Source: Sphingobium sp. SYK-6
GTDB lineage: Bacteria > Pseudomonadota > Alphaproteobacteria > Sphingomonadales > Sphingomonadaceae
NCBI RefSeq assembly: GCF_000283515.1
Contig: NC_015976.1
Span: 3,256,501-3,320,500 of the forward strand
Direction: 5' to 3'
Length of the DNA: 64,000 bases
A program made the translations under genes and the position numbers. Positions 21,674 to 32,000 of this stretch are shown here, one piece after another. Below the pieces are notes generated by a model. That model had not been told where the DNA came from. It worked only from the letters and a program-made list of their open reading frames with translations, and searched no databases. Each line of letters begins with the position of its first letter. The stretch's first letter is position 1.

Positions 21674-23059
21674 TCAGTCCTTCTCTTTGATGTCGGGACC
21701 GGCTCCGCCGCCGTGGCTGTCGCCGGCCTTCATGGTGTGGGCGATGACGGTCGCGCCGTGGCCGACGGCCTGGCGGCGTTTCATCGCGGCCGCCCATTCA
21801 GGCTGGGCCGACGAGCCCGCCGATGCGGAACCGCCAGCGGTTGCGGCGGCCGGGGCGGCGGTCGCGGGTCCGCCGGTGATCGTGCCGCCGGTGGCGGTGA
21901 ACCCGGCGCGGGTGCCCGAGCGGAAGTTGGACTTCATCGCCTCGCCGCCCTTGGCGGCCGCCTTGCGCAGCGGCGAAAGGACGGCGCTCGCCGCGCTTCC
22001 CGCCGCCGCCTGGCCGACCGCAGCCACGCCGCCCGCAACAGCGCCCGCGCCGCTCTTGCCCAGCGAGCCGAGGCTGTAGGCGCTGGTCGCACCGCCCGCC
22101 ATCTGAGCGCCGCCACGCGCGGCGGCGCCGGTCATCCGGCCGGCGGCACCGAGGGCCGAACCGGCGGCGCCCACGCCAAGCCGTGCGGCGGCCGCGCCAC
22201 CGACCAGCGCGCCGCCTGCGGCCAGCGCGGTCCCGGCCGCCGCGCCCGCGCCGAGCTGCGGGCCGGCCGAGACGATGCCGTTGGCGATGCTGGGACCGAA
22301 GATCGACAGGCCCAGCAGCGAGAGTGCGGCGAGCGCGATGGCCATGACCTGATTGATGTCGGGCGCGGGGCCGAGGGCCGCGCCGGTGAACTGGCTGAAC
22401 AGCGTGGTGCCGATGCCGGTGATGACGGCTAGGACCAAGACCTTGATGCCGGTCGAGACGACATGGCCCAGCACCTTCTCGGCCATGAACGCGGTCTTGT
22501 TGAAGAAGGCGAACGGCAGCAGGACGAAGCCGGCGAGCGTCACCAGCTTGAACTCGATCAGCGTGATGAAGACCTGCACGGCGATGATGAAGAAGGCGAG
22601 CACCACGATCACCCAGGCGAGCAGCAGCACGAGGATCAGCGCGAGGTTCGAGAACACGGCCCAAAGGCTGGAGAACTGCCCCGCCGCATCGAGCAGCGGC
22701 TTGGCGGCTTCGAGCCCCTTCGCCGCGATCGTGCCGGGCTTCATGAACTCATCGATCGTCATCGCCCCGCCGCTGGCCTGGAGGCCGAGCCCGGCGAAGC
22801 TCTCGAACACGATGGTCGCGAGCAGCGCGAAGTTGCCAATGATGAAGGCGAAGGTGCCGATATAGAGCGTCTTCTTGACGAGGCGCTGAAGCACGTCCTC
22901 GTCGGCGCCCCAGGCCCAGAACAGGCCGGCGAGCGTTACGTCGATGGCGATCAGCGTGGTCGAGAGGAACGCGACCTCGCCGCCGAGCAGGCCGAATCCG
23001 CTGTCGATGTAGCCGGTGAAGACGCTGAGGAAATCGTCGATAACGCCGGTGTCGTTCAT
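21674..23059 (-). CDS. trbL: Conjugal transfer protein TrbL (VirB6-like)
   Basis: Polytopic inner-membrane channel component. 461 residues: several membrane segments in the first 270 residues (LALILVLLLAWVIVVLAFFI; LVTLAGFVLLPFAFFNKTAF), a Gly/Ala-rich middle and a Ser/Ala-rich hydrophilic tail. The TrbL core GYIDSGFGLLGGEVAFLSTT is present. It overlaps trbK by ATGA. Confidence 0.94.
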   Translation of the reverse strand: MNDTGVIDDFLSVFTGYIDSGFGLLGGEVAFLSTTLIAIDVTLAGLFWAWGADEDVLQRLVKKTLYIGTFAFIIGNFALLATIVFESFAGLGLQASGGAMTIDEFMKPGTIAAKGLEAAKPLLDAAGQFSSLWAVFSNLALILVLLLAWVIVVLAFFIIAVQVFITLIEFKLVTLAGFVLLPFAFFNKTAFMAEKVLGHVVSTGIKVLVLAVITGIGTTLFSQFTGAALGPAPDINQVMAIALAALSLLGLSIFGPSIANGIVSAGPQLGAGAAAGTALAAGGALVGGAAAARLGVGAAGSALGAAGRMTGAAARGGAQMAGGATSAYSLGSLGKSGAGAVAGGVAAVGQAAAGSAASAVLSPLRKAAAKGGEAMKSNFRSGTRAGFTATGGTITGGPATAAPAAATAGGSASAGSSAQPEWAAAMKRRQAVGHGATVIAHTMKAGDSHGGGAGPDIKEKD

Positions 23060-23358
23060 GGCCGGACGCCTTCATCCGGCGCCGTGTCGCCGCCGCGCTC
23101 GATCTCGGGCGCGGGCTCGTCCTGGCGGAAGAAGCGGCGGCGGTTGGCGGCCCAGGCCGCCTCGCAGCCGCTGTCCGGCATGGTGAGCGAGGCGCAGCGA
23201 TCCAGCTCGCGGGCGAGCCTGGCCTGGCCTTCGTCCGCCGGCAGGATAAGCGGCGGCGCGGGCGCAGGATCATCGGGCTGGACGGCGGCGACGATCGCCA
23301 CCGTCATTATCAGCCCGGCCAGCGCCGCCACCCCCGCGATCTTCGCCGTGCGCGACAT
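23056..23358 (-). CDS. trbK: TrbK-type entry exclusion protein (TrbK-alt)
   Basis: The 100-residue protein has one N-terminal membrane helix (VAALAGLIMTVAIVAAV) and a short domain with two Cys and an aromatic end (RCASLTMPDSGCEAAWAANRRRFF), the TrbK-alt pattern. By position between trbJ and trbL it should block redundant transfer between donors; this is known for IncP TrbK and inferred here. Confidence 0.82.
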   Translation of the reverse strand: MSRTAKIAGVAALAGLIMTVAIVAAVQPDDPAPAPPLILPADEGQARLARELDRCASLTMPDSGCEAAWAANRRRFFRQDEPAPEIERGGDTAPDEGVRP

Positions 23359-23366
23359 CGGGCGTC

Positions 23367-24083
23367 TCAGTTGCCCATGAAGCGGCGGAACCGCTCGCGT
23401 CCCTCGGCCTCCTCGGCCGCCTGGCGGGCGGATTGCAGCGCCTGCGCCCGGCCCTGCGCCGCCACGGCGGCGGTGAGGTCCGCGAGCTGCTGCGATTGCA
23501 GCGCGAGGAGCTGGTTGCCCGCCTGCGTCGCCTGGAGCGCGCCGGTCGCGGACTGGCTGGCCGAGACCAGGCTGTCCATCGTCGTGCGGGCGCCTTCGAT
23601 GTTGCCGACGACGCCGGCCTGCACCTGCAAGGCGTCCTGAAAGGCGCCGACGCTATCCTCCCAGCGGGCATTGGCGCTGGCGACCATCTGCGCGTGATCG
23701 CCGGTCAGCGCCGCGCCCTTGTAGCGGCCGTTGAACGCCTGCTGGATGTCCTGCACGTCGTAGGCGATGCGCTGCGCCTGGCCGAGCAGTTGCTGCGTCT
23801 GCTGAATCTGCTGCTGAAGCGTGCTCACCGTCGAGAGCGGCAAGCTGGCGAGGTTGCGCGCCTCGTTGATGAGGCTCGTCGCCTGCTGCTGGATTTGCTG
23901 GATTTGATTGTTGATCTGCTGGAGCGACCGCGCGGCCGTCAGCACGTTCTGCGCGTAGTTGGTCGGGTCATAGACGATGCCGCCGAACTGCGCGTAGGCC
24001 GGCATGGGCGCGATCATCGGCACGACGGCCGCGCTGGCGAGGACGCCGGCCAGGATGGCGCGGCGCAGGGGGAATCCGGTCAT
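23367..24083 (-). CDS. trbJ: Conjugal transfer protein TrbJ (VirB5-like)
   Basis: Secreted minor pilus component. A signal peptide ends PMPAYAQ; the mature protein is a long Gln-rich helical hairpin (LQQINNQIQQIQQQATSL; STLQQQIQQTQQLLGQAQRI) as in TrbJ/VirB5. 238 residues from the ATG at 24083, which overlaps the trbE stop by ATGA. Its C-terminus EAEGRERFRRFMGN is shared with the small protein at 18212-18520. Confidence 0.93.
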   Translation of the reverse strand: MTGFPLRRAILAGVLASAAVVPMIAPMPAYAQFGGIVYDPTNYAQNVLTAARSLQQINNQIQQIQQQATSLINEARNLASLPLSTVSTLQQQIQQTQQLLGQAQRIAYDVQDIQQAFNGRYKGAALTGDHAQMVASANARWEDSVGAFQDALQVQAGVVGNIEGARTTMDSLVSASQSATGALQATQAGNQLLALQSQQLADLTAAVAAQGRAQALQSARQAAEEAEGRERFRRFMGN

Positions 24084-26536
24084 AGAGGTAGCTCCTGCTG
24101 AGGTTGGCGTTGAGGATCGGAGGGAAGAAGCTCGACGGCCCAGGCGCAGCCGCGATGGCGCAGCCATTCGGCCGCGAACCCGACCTGGCCGTGGGTCTCG
24201 ATGATTTCGGCGATGGCGAGCTGGTCGGTCTTCGACGACGCGGCGGCGAAGGTCAGCGCAACCTCGCCCAGCCCCAGCTCGAACAGGCGATTGCCCCGCC
24301 TGCTTTGACAGTAATAATCCCGCTTGGGCGTCGCCCGGCTGAGGATTTCGATCTGCCGGGCGTTGAGCCCGAACCGCTCGTAGATGGCCGCGATCTGCGG
24401 TTCGGCCGCGCGCTCGTTCGGCAGGAAGATGCGCGTCGGGCAGGACTCGATGATGGCCGGCGCGATGCTCGACGTCTCGATATCGGCGAGACTCTGCGTC
24501 GCGAAGACGACGCTGGCGTTGCGCTTGCGCAGGGTCTTCAACCACTCGCGGAGCTGCGCGGCGAAGTCCGGGCTATCGAGGACAAGCCAGCCCTCGTCGA
24601 TGATGATGAGCGTCGGCGAACCGTCCAGCCGCCCTTCGATCCGGTGGAACAGGTAGGACAGCACCGCCGCGGCCGAGCCGGCGCCGACCAGGCCCTCGGT
24701 CTCGAAGGCTTGCATGTCGGACTCGCCCAGCCTCTCGGCCTCGGCGTCGAGCAGCCGGCCCCACGGCCCGCCGATGCAATAGGGCGCGAGCGCCTGCTTG
24801 AGCTGCTGGCTCTGCAACAGGACCGCGAGCCCTGTCAGCGTCCGTTCGGCCGGCGGCGCGCTGGCGAGCGAGCCCAGCGCCGACCAGATATGCTCCTTGG
24901 CTTGCGGATCGACCGCGACGCCTTCGCTGGCGAGGATCGCCGCCAGCCATTCGGCCGCCCAGGCGCGTTCGGCCGGATCGTCGATATGGGCGAGCGGCTG
25001 CAACTGGACGCCGCCGTCGCTGTCGTCGGACAGCCCGCCGCCGAGATCCTGCCAATCCCCGCCACAGGCGATGGCGGCCGCACGGATCGAGCCGCCGAAG
25101 TCGAAGGCGAAGACCTGGGCGTTCTCGTAGCGGCGGAACTGCATCGCCATCAGCGCGAGCAGCACCGACTTGCCCGCGCCGGTCGGGCCGACGATCAGCG
25201 TGTGCCCGACATCGCTACCGTCGGGGTGAAGGGAAAACCGGAACGGGGTCGAGCCTTCGGTCCTGCCATAGAGCAAGGGGGGTTGTCCGAAGTGCTCGTC
25301 CCGTTCCGGCCCCGCCCATACTGCTGAGAGGGGGATCAGGTGGGCGAGATTGATGGTGGAGATCGGCGGTTGCCGGACGTTGGCGTAGGTGTGGCCGGGC
25401 AGGCTTCCAAGCCATGCCTCGATCGCGTTCATCCCCTCGGGGATCACGGTGAAGTCGCGGCCCTGGATGACCTTCTCGACCAGCCGCAGCTTCTCGGCGG
25501 CGATGGCGGGATCACGGTCCCACACCGTCACCGTAGCGGTGACGTAGGCCATGCCGGCATAGTCGGCGCCGAGTTCTTGGAGCGCCGTATCGGCGTCGGC
25601 CGCCTTGTTCGAGGCGTCGCTGTCGAGCAGCGTGGACGCCTCGTTGGTCATGACTTCCTTGAGGATCGCCGCGACCGATTTGCGCTTTGCGAACCATTGC
25701 CGCCTGATCCTGGTCAGCAGCTTGGTCGCGTCGGTCTTGTCGAGCATCAGCGCGCGGGTGGACCAGCGATACTCGAAGGCGAGCCGGTTCAGCTCGTCGA
25801 GCAGGCCGGGGAACGTGACGCTGGGGAATCCCACAACCGTCAGCGTGCGGAGATGATGATCGCCCAGGCGCGGTTCGAGCCCGCCGGTCAGCGGCTCGTC
25901 GGCAAGCAGCGCGTCCAGGTGCATCGGCGTCTCGGGGACGCGGACGCGCTGGCGGCGGGTCGAGATCGTGCTGTGCAGATAGGTCAGCGTCTCGGCGTCA
26001 TCGAGCCAGCGGACCTCGGGCACGAAGCCCTCGACCAGATTGAGAACCCGGTCGCTGCGATCGGCGAAGCCCTTGAGCAGCTCCCACGGATCGACGCCGG
26101 TGGTCGAGCGGCCCTCGTAGAGCCAGCCCTCGGCGCGCGCGGCTTCCTCGGCCGGCGGCATCCACAGCAGCGTGAGATAATAGGCGCTCTCGAAGTGGGC
26201 GCCTTCCTCGCGGAACTGTTCGCGCCGCTCCATATCGACCAGCGCGGAAACCGGATCGGGGAATGCCGATTCCGGGTAGTCGAGCGCGGGCGTGCGCTGC
26301 GCCTCGACGAAGATCGCCCAACCCGAGCCCAGCCGGCGCAGCGCATTGTTGAGCCGCGCCGTGGTGGCGACCAGCTCGGCCGGCGTGGCGCTGTCGAGAT
26401 CGGGGCCGCGAAGCCACGCCGAGCGCTGGAACGAGCCGTCCTTGTTGAGAACGACGCCCTCGCCGACCAACGCGGCCCAGGGCAGGAAATCGGCCAGGTG
26501 GGCGGCGCGGTTCCTGTATTCGCGCAGGCTCATCAT
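24080..26536 (-). CDS. trbE: Conjugal transfer ATPase TrbE (VirB4-like)
   Basis: Hexameric ATPase powering pilus assembly. 818 residues with a CagE/TrbE N-terminal domain and an ATPase domain: Walker A VGPTGAGKSVLLAL, Walker B LIIIDEGWLVLD, and RKRNASVVFATQSLADI. The ATG at 26536 overlaps the trbD stop by ATGA, which decides the start (MMSLREYR). Confidence 0.96.
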   Translation of the reverse strand: MMSLREYRNRAAHLADFLPWAALVGEGVVLNKDGSFQRSAWLRGPDLDSATPAELVATTARLNNALRRLGSGWAIFVEAQRTPALDYPESAFPDPVSALVDMERREQFREEGAHFESAYYLTLLWMPPAEEAARAEGWLYEGRSTTGVDPWELLKGFADRSDRVLNLVEGFVPEVRWLDDAETLTYLHSTISTRRQRVRVPETPMHLDALLADEPLTGGLEPRLGDHHLRTLTVVGFPSVTFPGLLDELNRLAFEYRWSTRALMLDKTDATKLLTRIRRQWFAKRKSVAAILKEVMTNEASTLLDSDASNKAADADTALQELGADYAGMAYVTATVTVWDRDPAIAAEKLRLVEKVIQGRDFTVIPEGMNAIEAWLGSLPGHTYANVRQPPISTINLAHLIPLSAVWAGPERDEHFGQPPLLYGRTEGSTPFRFSLHPDGSDVGHTLIVGPTGAGKSVLLALMAMQFRRYENAQVFAFDFGGSIRAAAIACGGDWQDLGGGLSDDSDGGVQLQPLAHIDDPAERAWAAEWLAAILASEGVAVDPQAKEHIWSALGSLASAPPAERTLTGLAVLLQSQQLKQALAPYCIGGPWGRLLDAEAERLGESDMQAFETEGLVGAGSAAAVLSYLFHRIEGRLDGSPTLIIIDEGWLVLDSPDFAAQLREWLKTLRKRNASVVFATQSLADIETSSIAPAIIESCPTRIFLPNERAAEPQIAAIYERFGLNARQIEILSRATPKRDYYCQSRRGNRLFELGLGEVALTFAAASSKTDQLAIAEIIETHGQVGFAAEWLRHRGCAWAVELLPSDPQRQPQQELPL

Positions 26537-26814
26537 GGCCGCATCCACGCCGGATAGCGGAGGTGCCGGCGGGCCACGTCCACGAACTGCGGATCGCGGC
26601 GCGCGGCCCAGACCGACAGCGCATGGCCGATCGCCCAGATGGCGAGGCCCGCGATCCAGAGGCGCAGGCCGAGGCCGATCGCACCGGCGAGCGTGCCGTT
26701 GACGATGGCGAGCGAGCGCGGTGCGCCGCCCAGCAGGATCGGCTCGGTCAGCGCCCGATGGACCGGCGCATAGAAGCCGGCGATCGGCTCGGCAAGATCG
26801 GCCGCGCCCGTCAT
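26533..26814 (-). CDS. trbD: Conjugal transfer protein TrbD (VirB3-like)
   Basis: A small inner-membrane protein of 93 residues with a GFYAPVHRALTEPILLGGAPR start (the VirB3 amphipathic signature) and two hydrophobic segments (LAIVNGTLAGAIGLGLRLW; IAGLAIWAIGHALSVWAA). Starts and stops overlap trbC and trbE by ATGA. Confidence 0.93.
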   Translation of the reverse strand: MTGAADLAEPIAGFYAPVHRALTEPILLGGAPRSLAIVNGTLAGAIGLGLRLWIAGLAIWAIGHALSVWAARRDPQFVDVARRHLRYPAWMRP

Positions 26815-27146
26815 GCGACGACGAGCCCCCCGCCGAACGAAAAGAACGACAAGAAGAAGCTCGACGCGGCGAAGGCGATCGACAGGCCGAAGACGATCTG
26901 GATCAGCCGGCGAAAGCCGCCCGACGTATCGCCGAACGCCAGGGTCAGGCCGGTGATAATGATGATGATGACCGCGATGATTTTCGCGACTGGCCCTTCG
27001 ATGCTTTCGAGGATGGATTGCAGCGGGGCTTCCCACGGCATCGACGATCCGCCCGCGTGGGCGGGCGCCGAGATGGTGAGCGCGACGACGCTGGCGGTGG
27101 CGGCGAGCATGGCGCGGCGTGCGCCATGCCGAATGGCATGGATCAT
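26811..27146 (-). CDS. trbC: Conjugal transfer protein TrbC (VirB2-like pilin)
   Basis: Pilin precursor of 111 residues: a long signal sequence ending SAPAHA, then two hydrophobic segments (VAKIIAVIIIIITGLTLAFG; IVFGLSIAFAASSFFLSFF) of the mature pilin. In IncP the product is processed and cyclised by TraF; a TraF is encoded at 38290-38868. It overlaps trbB by ATGA. Confidence 0.94.
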   Translation of the reverse strand: MIHAIRHGARRAMLAATASVVALTISAPAHAGGSSMPWEAPLQSILESIEGPVAKIIAVIIIIITGLTLAFGDTSGGFRRLIQIVFGLSIAFAASSFFLSFFSFGGGLVVA

Positions 27147-28129
27147 GGTGCGTCTCCGAGGTTGGGGGGTGCGAGGGGGGTCAGGCGGTAATCGCCGGTC
27201 GCGGCGTCGATCCCCTCGACGCGGGCCAGCTCGGCGAGGTGGCGGCCGTGGCCGTCGCGGACCAGCACGGCGATCAGGTCGATGGTCTCCGCGAGCAGCG
27301 CGCGCGGGACCGTGACGACGGCTTCCTGAATGAGCTGCTCCATGCGGCGTAGCGCGCCGAGCGCGGTCCCGGCGTGGATGGTGCCGACGCCGCCGGGGTG
27401 TCCGGTCCCCCAGGCTTTGAGGAGGTCGAGGGCCTCCGCACCGCGCACCTCGCCGATGGGGATGCGGTCGGGGCGCAGGCGCAGGCTGGACCGCACGAGA
27501 TCGGACAGCGTGACGACGCCATCCTTGGTCCGCATGGCGACGAGGTTCGGCGCGGCGCACTGAAGCTCGCGCGTGTCTTCGATCAGCACGATGCGGTCGG
27601 CGGTCTTGGCGACCTCGGCGAGCAGCGCGTTGACCAGCGTGGTCTTGCCGCTGCCGGTGCCGCCCGCGACGAGGATGTTGGCGCGGGTCTCGACGCCGTG
27701 CCGCAGCGCCTCGGCGTGTGCCGCCGACATGATCCCGGCCGCCGCATAGTCGTCGAGCGTGAACACGGCGACCGCGGGCTTGCGGATCGCAAAGGCCGGT
27801 GCAGCGACGACGGGCGGAAGCAGCCCCTCGAACCGTTCGCCGCCCTCTGGCAGTTCGGCCGAAACACGCGGGGACCGGGCATGAACCTCGACGCCGACAT
27901 GGTGGGCGACCAGACGGACGATCCGTTCGCCGTCCGCTACGCTCAGCGTCATGCCGGTATCGGAAATCCCGTCGCCGAGCCGATCGACCCACAGCCGTCC
28001 GTCTGGGTTCAGCATCACCTCGATCACGGCCGGGTCGTCGAGCCAGGCCGCGATCGACGATCCCAGCGCCGTGCGAAGCATCCGCGCGCCGCGTGATTTC
28101 GCCTCGGATCGGATTGGCTGGATGGTCAA
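27143..28129 (-). CDS. trbB: Conjugal transfer ATPase TrbB (VirB11-like)
   Basis: Hexameric traffic ATPase at the base of the T4SS. 328 residues with Walker [18 protein letters not shown], an Asp box [30 protein letters not shown], and the His-box [14 protein letters not shown]. The start is a TTG (28127-28129), an unusual codon; no better in-frame ATG precedes it. It is the first gene of the trb operon and lies 105 bp downstream of a motif shared with the traG leader. Confidence 0.95.
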   Translation of the reverse strand: MTIQPIRSEAKSRGARMLRTALGSSIAAWLDDPAVIEVMLNPDGRLWVDRLGDGISDTGMTLSVADGERIVRLVAHHVGVEVHARSPRVSAELPEGGERFEGLLPPVVAAPAFAIRKPAVAVFTLDDYAAAGIMSAAHAEALRHGVETRANILVAGGTGSGKTTLVNALLAEVAKTADRIVLIEDTRELQCAAPNLVAMRTKDGVVTLSDLVRSSLRLRPDRIPIGEVRGAEALDLLKAWGTGHPGGVGTIHAGTALGALRRMEQLIQEAVVTVPRALLAETIDLIAVLVRDGHGRHLAELARVEGIDAATGDYRLTPLAPPNLGDAP

Positions 28130-28234
28130 CGGCTGGCCCCTGCAATGGGCCGGGCGAACCGCCGCCCGGCGTCAGGGGTTCAGCAAGAGAGACTGAAAAG
28201 GCCTGTCTTCAATAGATAAATGCGCGCGTCGTAG

Positions 28235-28264
28235 TCTGGCGCAGAAATACAGGGAGCGGCGTAG
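28235..28264 (-). promoter_or_regulatory. Direct-repeat motif upstream of trbB
   Basis: On the minus strand CTACGCCGCTCCCTGTATTT is followed directly by CTGCGCCAGA. It matches 25 of 30 positions of the site upstream of traG (34961-34990), with the same 20-bp spacing between half-sites. A weaker -10-like TAAAAC sits at the same offset before it. Probably an operator or activator site for the trb operon. Confidence 0.6.
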
Positions 28265-28294
28265 GCGAGTTGTTTTACGAAGACTGGGCGCGAC

Positions 28295-29008
28295 TCAGGA
28301 AAGCCAAAGGTGCCACACGCTGATAGGCCCCGGCATCGCCATTGAGGTCTTCGATCCCAAATAGGTGAAGGCGCGGCCATGTCGTGAGCAGGCCATATCC
28401 GCATGGCCAGAACCGATGCTGATCGGAAGCGTCTCGACCAAATAACCGGGGGGCTTCTGTGTCATGGACTTGGATAGAAAAGGCGTGAGTTTCGCGCTGA
28501 TCGACGATCCGTCCCGAACATAGGCGATCATGAAGGCTTCGCGGTTGCCCCAGGCATATTCGCCTTCGACAAATCGACGAATGCCGTTTTCACAATAGAG
28601 CGCCTCGGTCTTCGATGTCGATATATCGATGATCTTGGCTTCCGTTACGAGCGGGAAACCACGGTGCCGGTTCGAAAGATAGATCGAAAGATCGGGGCGC
28701 TTTTCCAGGTGCGACCCGTCAAAACTGAGGCTCTCTTTTCCTCTGGCGACGCATAATACAAGCTGCGCCCATAGCGGGTCATCTTCGATCATCCGATTCA
28801 AGCGCGCTTCGAGGAGCGCCGTGACCTCTGCTTCGCTTCCAGTGTTCACGGTGGCTGGCGCCTCGACGCGAATGTCGCTGAATGCTTTTAGAAGCCCTTC
28901 GGCAATGATTTCGAGATGAAGCGCCGAAACCTCCGGCAGCGGCATTTCAATGCCGCGGGTCAATTCGGCAACCTGATCTGCACGGGGTCGGATCGCAGCA
29001 ACTCTCAC
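28295..29008 (-). CDS. Small nuclease-like protein with PD-(D/E)xK signature, partner of a DNA methyltransferase
   Basis: Not recognised as a named family. 237 residues with a mainly helical N-terminus (about 1-90), then a core with KRPDLSIYLSNR (Asp106) and, after one strand, LVTEAKIID (Glu123-x-Lys125): the D...ExK arrangement of PD-(D/E)xK nucleases. Glu59/61 could supply the helix-1 acid. The start overlaps the methyltransferase stop by ATGA, so the two are made together. Inferred to be the cutting subunit of a restriction-like system; a structural or regulatory role is possible. Confidence 0.6.
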   Translation of the reverse strand: MRVAAIRPRADQVAELTRGIEMPLPEVSALHLEIIAEGLLKAFSDIRVEAPATVNTGSEAEVTALLEARLNRMIEDDPLWAQLVLCVARGKESLSFDGSHLEKRPDLSIYLSNRHRGFPLVTEAKIIDISTSKTEALYCENGIRRFVEGEYAWGNREAFMIAYVRDGSSISAKLTPFLSKSMTQKPPGYLVETLPISIGSGHADMACSRHGRAFTYLGSKTSMAMPGPISVWHLWLS

Positions 29009-32000
29009 GCGTCCGCTCGCCCCTTAAGCAGATCCACATGCGACCAGGCGATGCGTTGCGCGAGCAGACGTGCTTGCGTCTCACTCCAATAGCGGCGTTG
29101 AGCCAGCCGCCCGATCAGCAATGCATCGTCGCCATCACGCAGGATGACTTCAGAGGCCGCAGCATCATTGGCGGCGCGCAATAGCCCATTCCAGTGATCC
29201 TGGCTCACTGCCAATTCACCGCCTTGGCGCGTCGCGCGAACTTCGATCCCGTACCAAGGCGACAGAGCCGGTTGAGAGAGGCGACGAACAACAAGTTCGG
29301 TCCCGAACCGGTTGGACCATGCGCCGAGTTCAGCGCTAAGCGCTTCACAGAAGCGCTCTTGTTCCTGATCCGACGGCGTGGCTTGCGCATCCCGCTTGTT
29401 ATGCGCGTAGGGAAGATTGAACTTAAGCGTATCGGAGATGACTTGCAGGTCACGCGAACCGAGACCGTAGAGTTCGGCCACCCATCTGTCGACTTCGCTC
29501 CACGAAGCCTCATTGACTCGCAACCCTTCAAACAGGGCTACGGCTTCGGCTTTCTGAGATGGCGACAGCGTTCTGAAGTCGGGGACCGGCATTCGATCCA
29601 GGGTCGCCTTTTCAATTGCCTCCCGTTCGACGCCAAAACGCCCGCTTGTCACCAATGTGATCCAGGTAGCGAGTTCGCTCCCGAGGATAAGCGCTAGGTA
29701 TCGAACCAGCGTACTCGCCTCAGGAAAACCATAAGGACTGTAGCCGTAGAAGCTCTGATTGAACACCACATCCTGGTCTGAAACTGAAACCCCGATCCGG
29801 CCGGTCAGAACGGGGGGGGCTTCATGTACGACCACGAGAGGGCCGACAAACAGTTCGGGCGATCGCCGGTCATGAATGCGTTGCTGCGCGAACGGCGCCA
29901 GGGTGCGGGGATCGGTGTAGATGCGTGTAAACGTCGAGGCGGTAATCTCGCCGCGCCCGCGCAGATAGCTCGCATCGACACCGGGGATGCCGTCCCCATT
30001 TTTGCGAACGCGGCTGCTGTCACGCAGTTTCTGATAGCCATTCCCGCTACCCCGCATTTGCGCCCGCTCGCCAAGGCCGATCGCGTCCTTCCAGAAGTAC
30101 TCAAGGGTCGGAAAGCCCCGCGTACGAATACGCTCGACCAGTCCAAGATCAGCTTTCGTCCCGCGAAACAGGATTTTCAGAATGTCCGGTATCTCGAACA
30201 ATTGACGCGAAGGGATGACCTCGGCGTTCAACGTGTCGATCCGCATACTGCCCGCGTCGTTCAGCGTTTCCTCGATCCGAGGGCTGATGAGACGAAAGCC
30301 GGCACTGACGCCCGGCGTCCGATTGGACGCCAGCAGGAGGCAAAATGGCGCTGTAATCTCGGGCCAGACCTTGGTTTGTCGTAGTTCGACGCCATTGATG
30401 ACGGATGTGACGTCGAGCGCTTCGAACAGGGCTTGGCGGGCTTCCGTCATGCCGTCCCCCTGCTGGAACAACAGCCTGGCGTGCAATGCGAACGCAATCT
30501 GCCCGCCCGGTTTCGCCCACTCCATCGCCCGCCAGACAAAGGGCAGGTCTAGCCCTTCGTTCGGAAGCGGTGGCGACGAAATGGAGATTTGGCGATCGGT
30601 AGCGATCTGGCGCACCTTCCCGCGTACCAGATGCCAGTCGGGCAGACCCGTGCCGCTTGCCCACGGCGGATTTCCGACAACAAGATCATATTGGCCAAGA
30701 TGTTGGTCGCTGACCAACGGCCCCAGACTTCCAAGACTTGCGCCTTCCACGGCATCGTCGCTGCAAATCCGGTGCAACACCGTCCCACGCAGATCCTTGA
30801 ATCTTAGCTTATCAACAGGCCGCGGGTTTGGATCGAGTTCAATCGACGACAGATACAAGCCCAGCGCCGCAAAGCGCAGTGCGGCCTCATTGATGTCGAA
30901 CCCGACGACCTGCTTATAAAGAATCGATCGAAGCGTATTGGTGTCTGGACGCTGCCCCACCACGCGCCAATGTTCCGCGACCAGCTCACGAAACGCCGTC
31001 AGCAGGAAGACGCCGGCGCCTGCGGCTGGATCTAGCACTCTCGCTTTGTGGCTGAGGTCTTGTCGTTGCAGCGCACGGAATGATGCGCGCACCATCAAGT
31101 CGGCTATTGGCCGGGGCGTGTAGTAGCCGCCCTCCCGGCGCTGACGCACGGGAGCGTGGCTACGGAGGTAGAGTTCATAAGCCTGACTGAGAACCCCGAC
31201 CGGGATATGCGCGAAGTCCAGGTGATCCCATTTTTCCTCCCAGCCGAGGAACAGTTGGCTATCTGGTGCGCGCCGGAGGATATCGCCCAAAATGTCGAAG
31301 GCGTGATCGGGCAATACCGTGAAAATGCCACTGGAAAGCGGCAGAAGATCGCCGTTGAAGGTCACATCCAGCCACGCTGACGTCTTCTGCGCAACATCGC
31401 GTATATCGAAGAGACTAGCCCCGTCATCGTCCCCCGACAGCCCCGCCGGCAACAAACCGCGATCGGCCAGAAAGCGCGTAAACAGAGCGCGACCGACGAG
31501 GGAGATCGCGTCCTCGTCGGTGACGCCCTCGATGGCGATCAGTCTGCTGATCGAGCCGGTAAGGAGGTTCAGAACGACATTAGAAATCCAGTTTCTCTGG
31601 CTGATGACGGCGTGTGGCCGCACATTGCCCAGCCGCGCGAAGGCCGTGCCTCGGCTCCCTTCATCGCCCCAATCCACCCGCGCTTGGCGGGGGGATTTGC
31701 TGTCGAGCGCGATCCGGTAAACATCGAGCCTGCCCGGCCCGATGACCCCCATGTAGGGCGCATCTCCCCGCATCGCGAGCAGACGTCTGATCTTATGAAG
31801 ATGGTCGTCACCCTCAAGCGCATCGACTTCCATCAGGAAGATCAGCGGCGCGCCTTGCCACTCATAGACCGCACCGACGCCCCGTAGCGCAGCATCAGCA
31901 TTTCGCCGCGCCGTGAGAAGCGTCGCATAAGGGAGGAGATCGGGTCCATCGGCGTCCAGCAGCCGAAGATCGGCCGGATCGCCGCCATAGTCCGCCAGCA

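Noticed and set aside
21071..22432. Long rightward ORF (453 aa) opposite trbF/trbL
   Set aside because: High-GC shadow of the well-supported trb genes; composition Arg/Gly/Ala-rich, no domain, no ribosome site.
24104..26557. Two about 400-aa rightward ORFs opposite trbE
   Set aside because: Antisense shadows of an intact VirB4-type ATPase gene.
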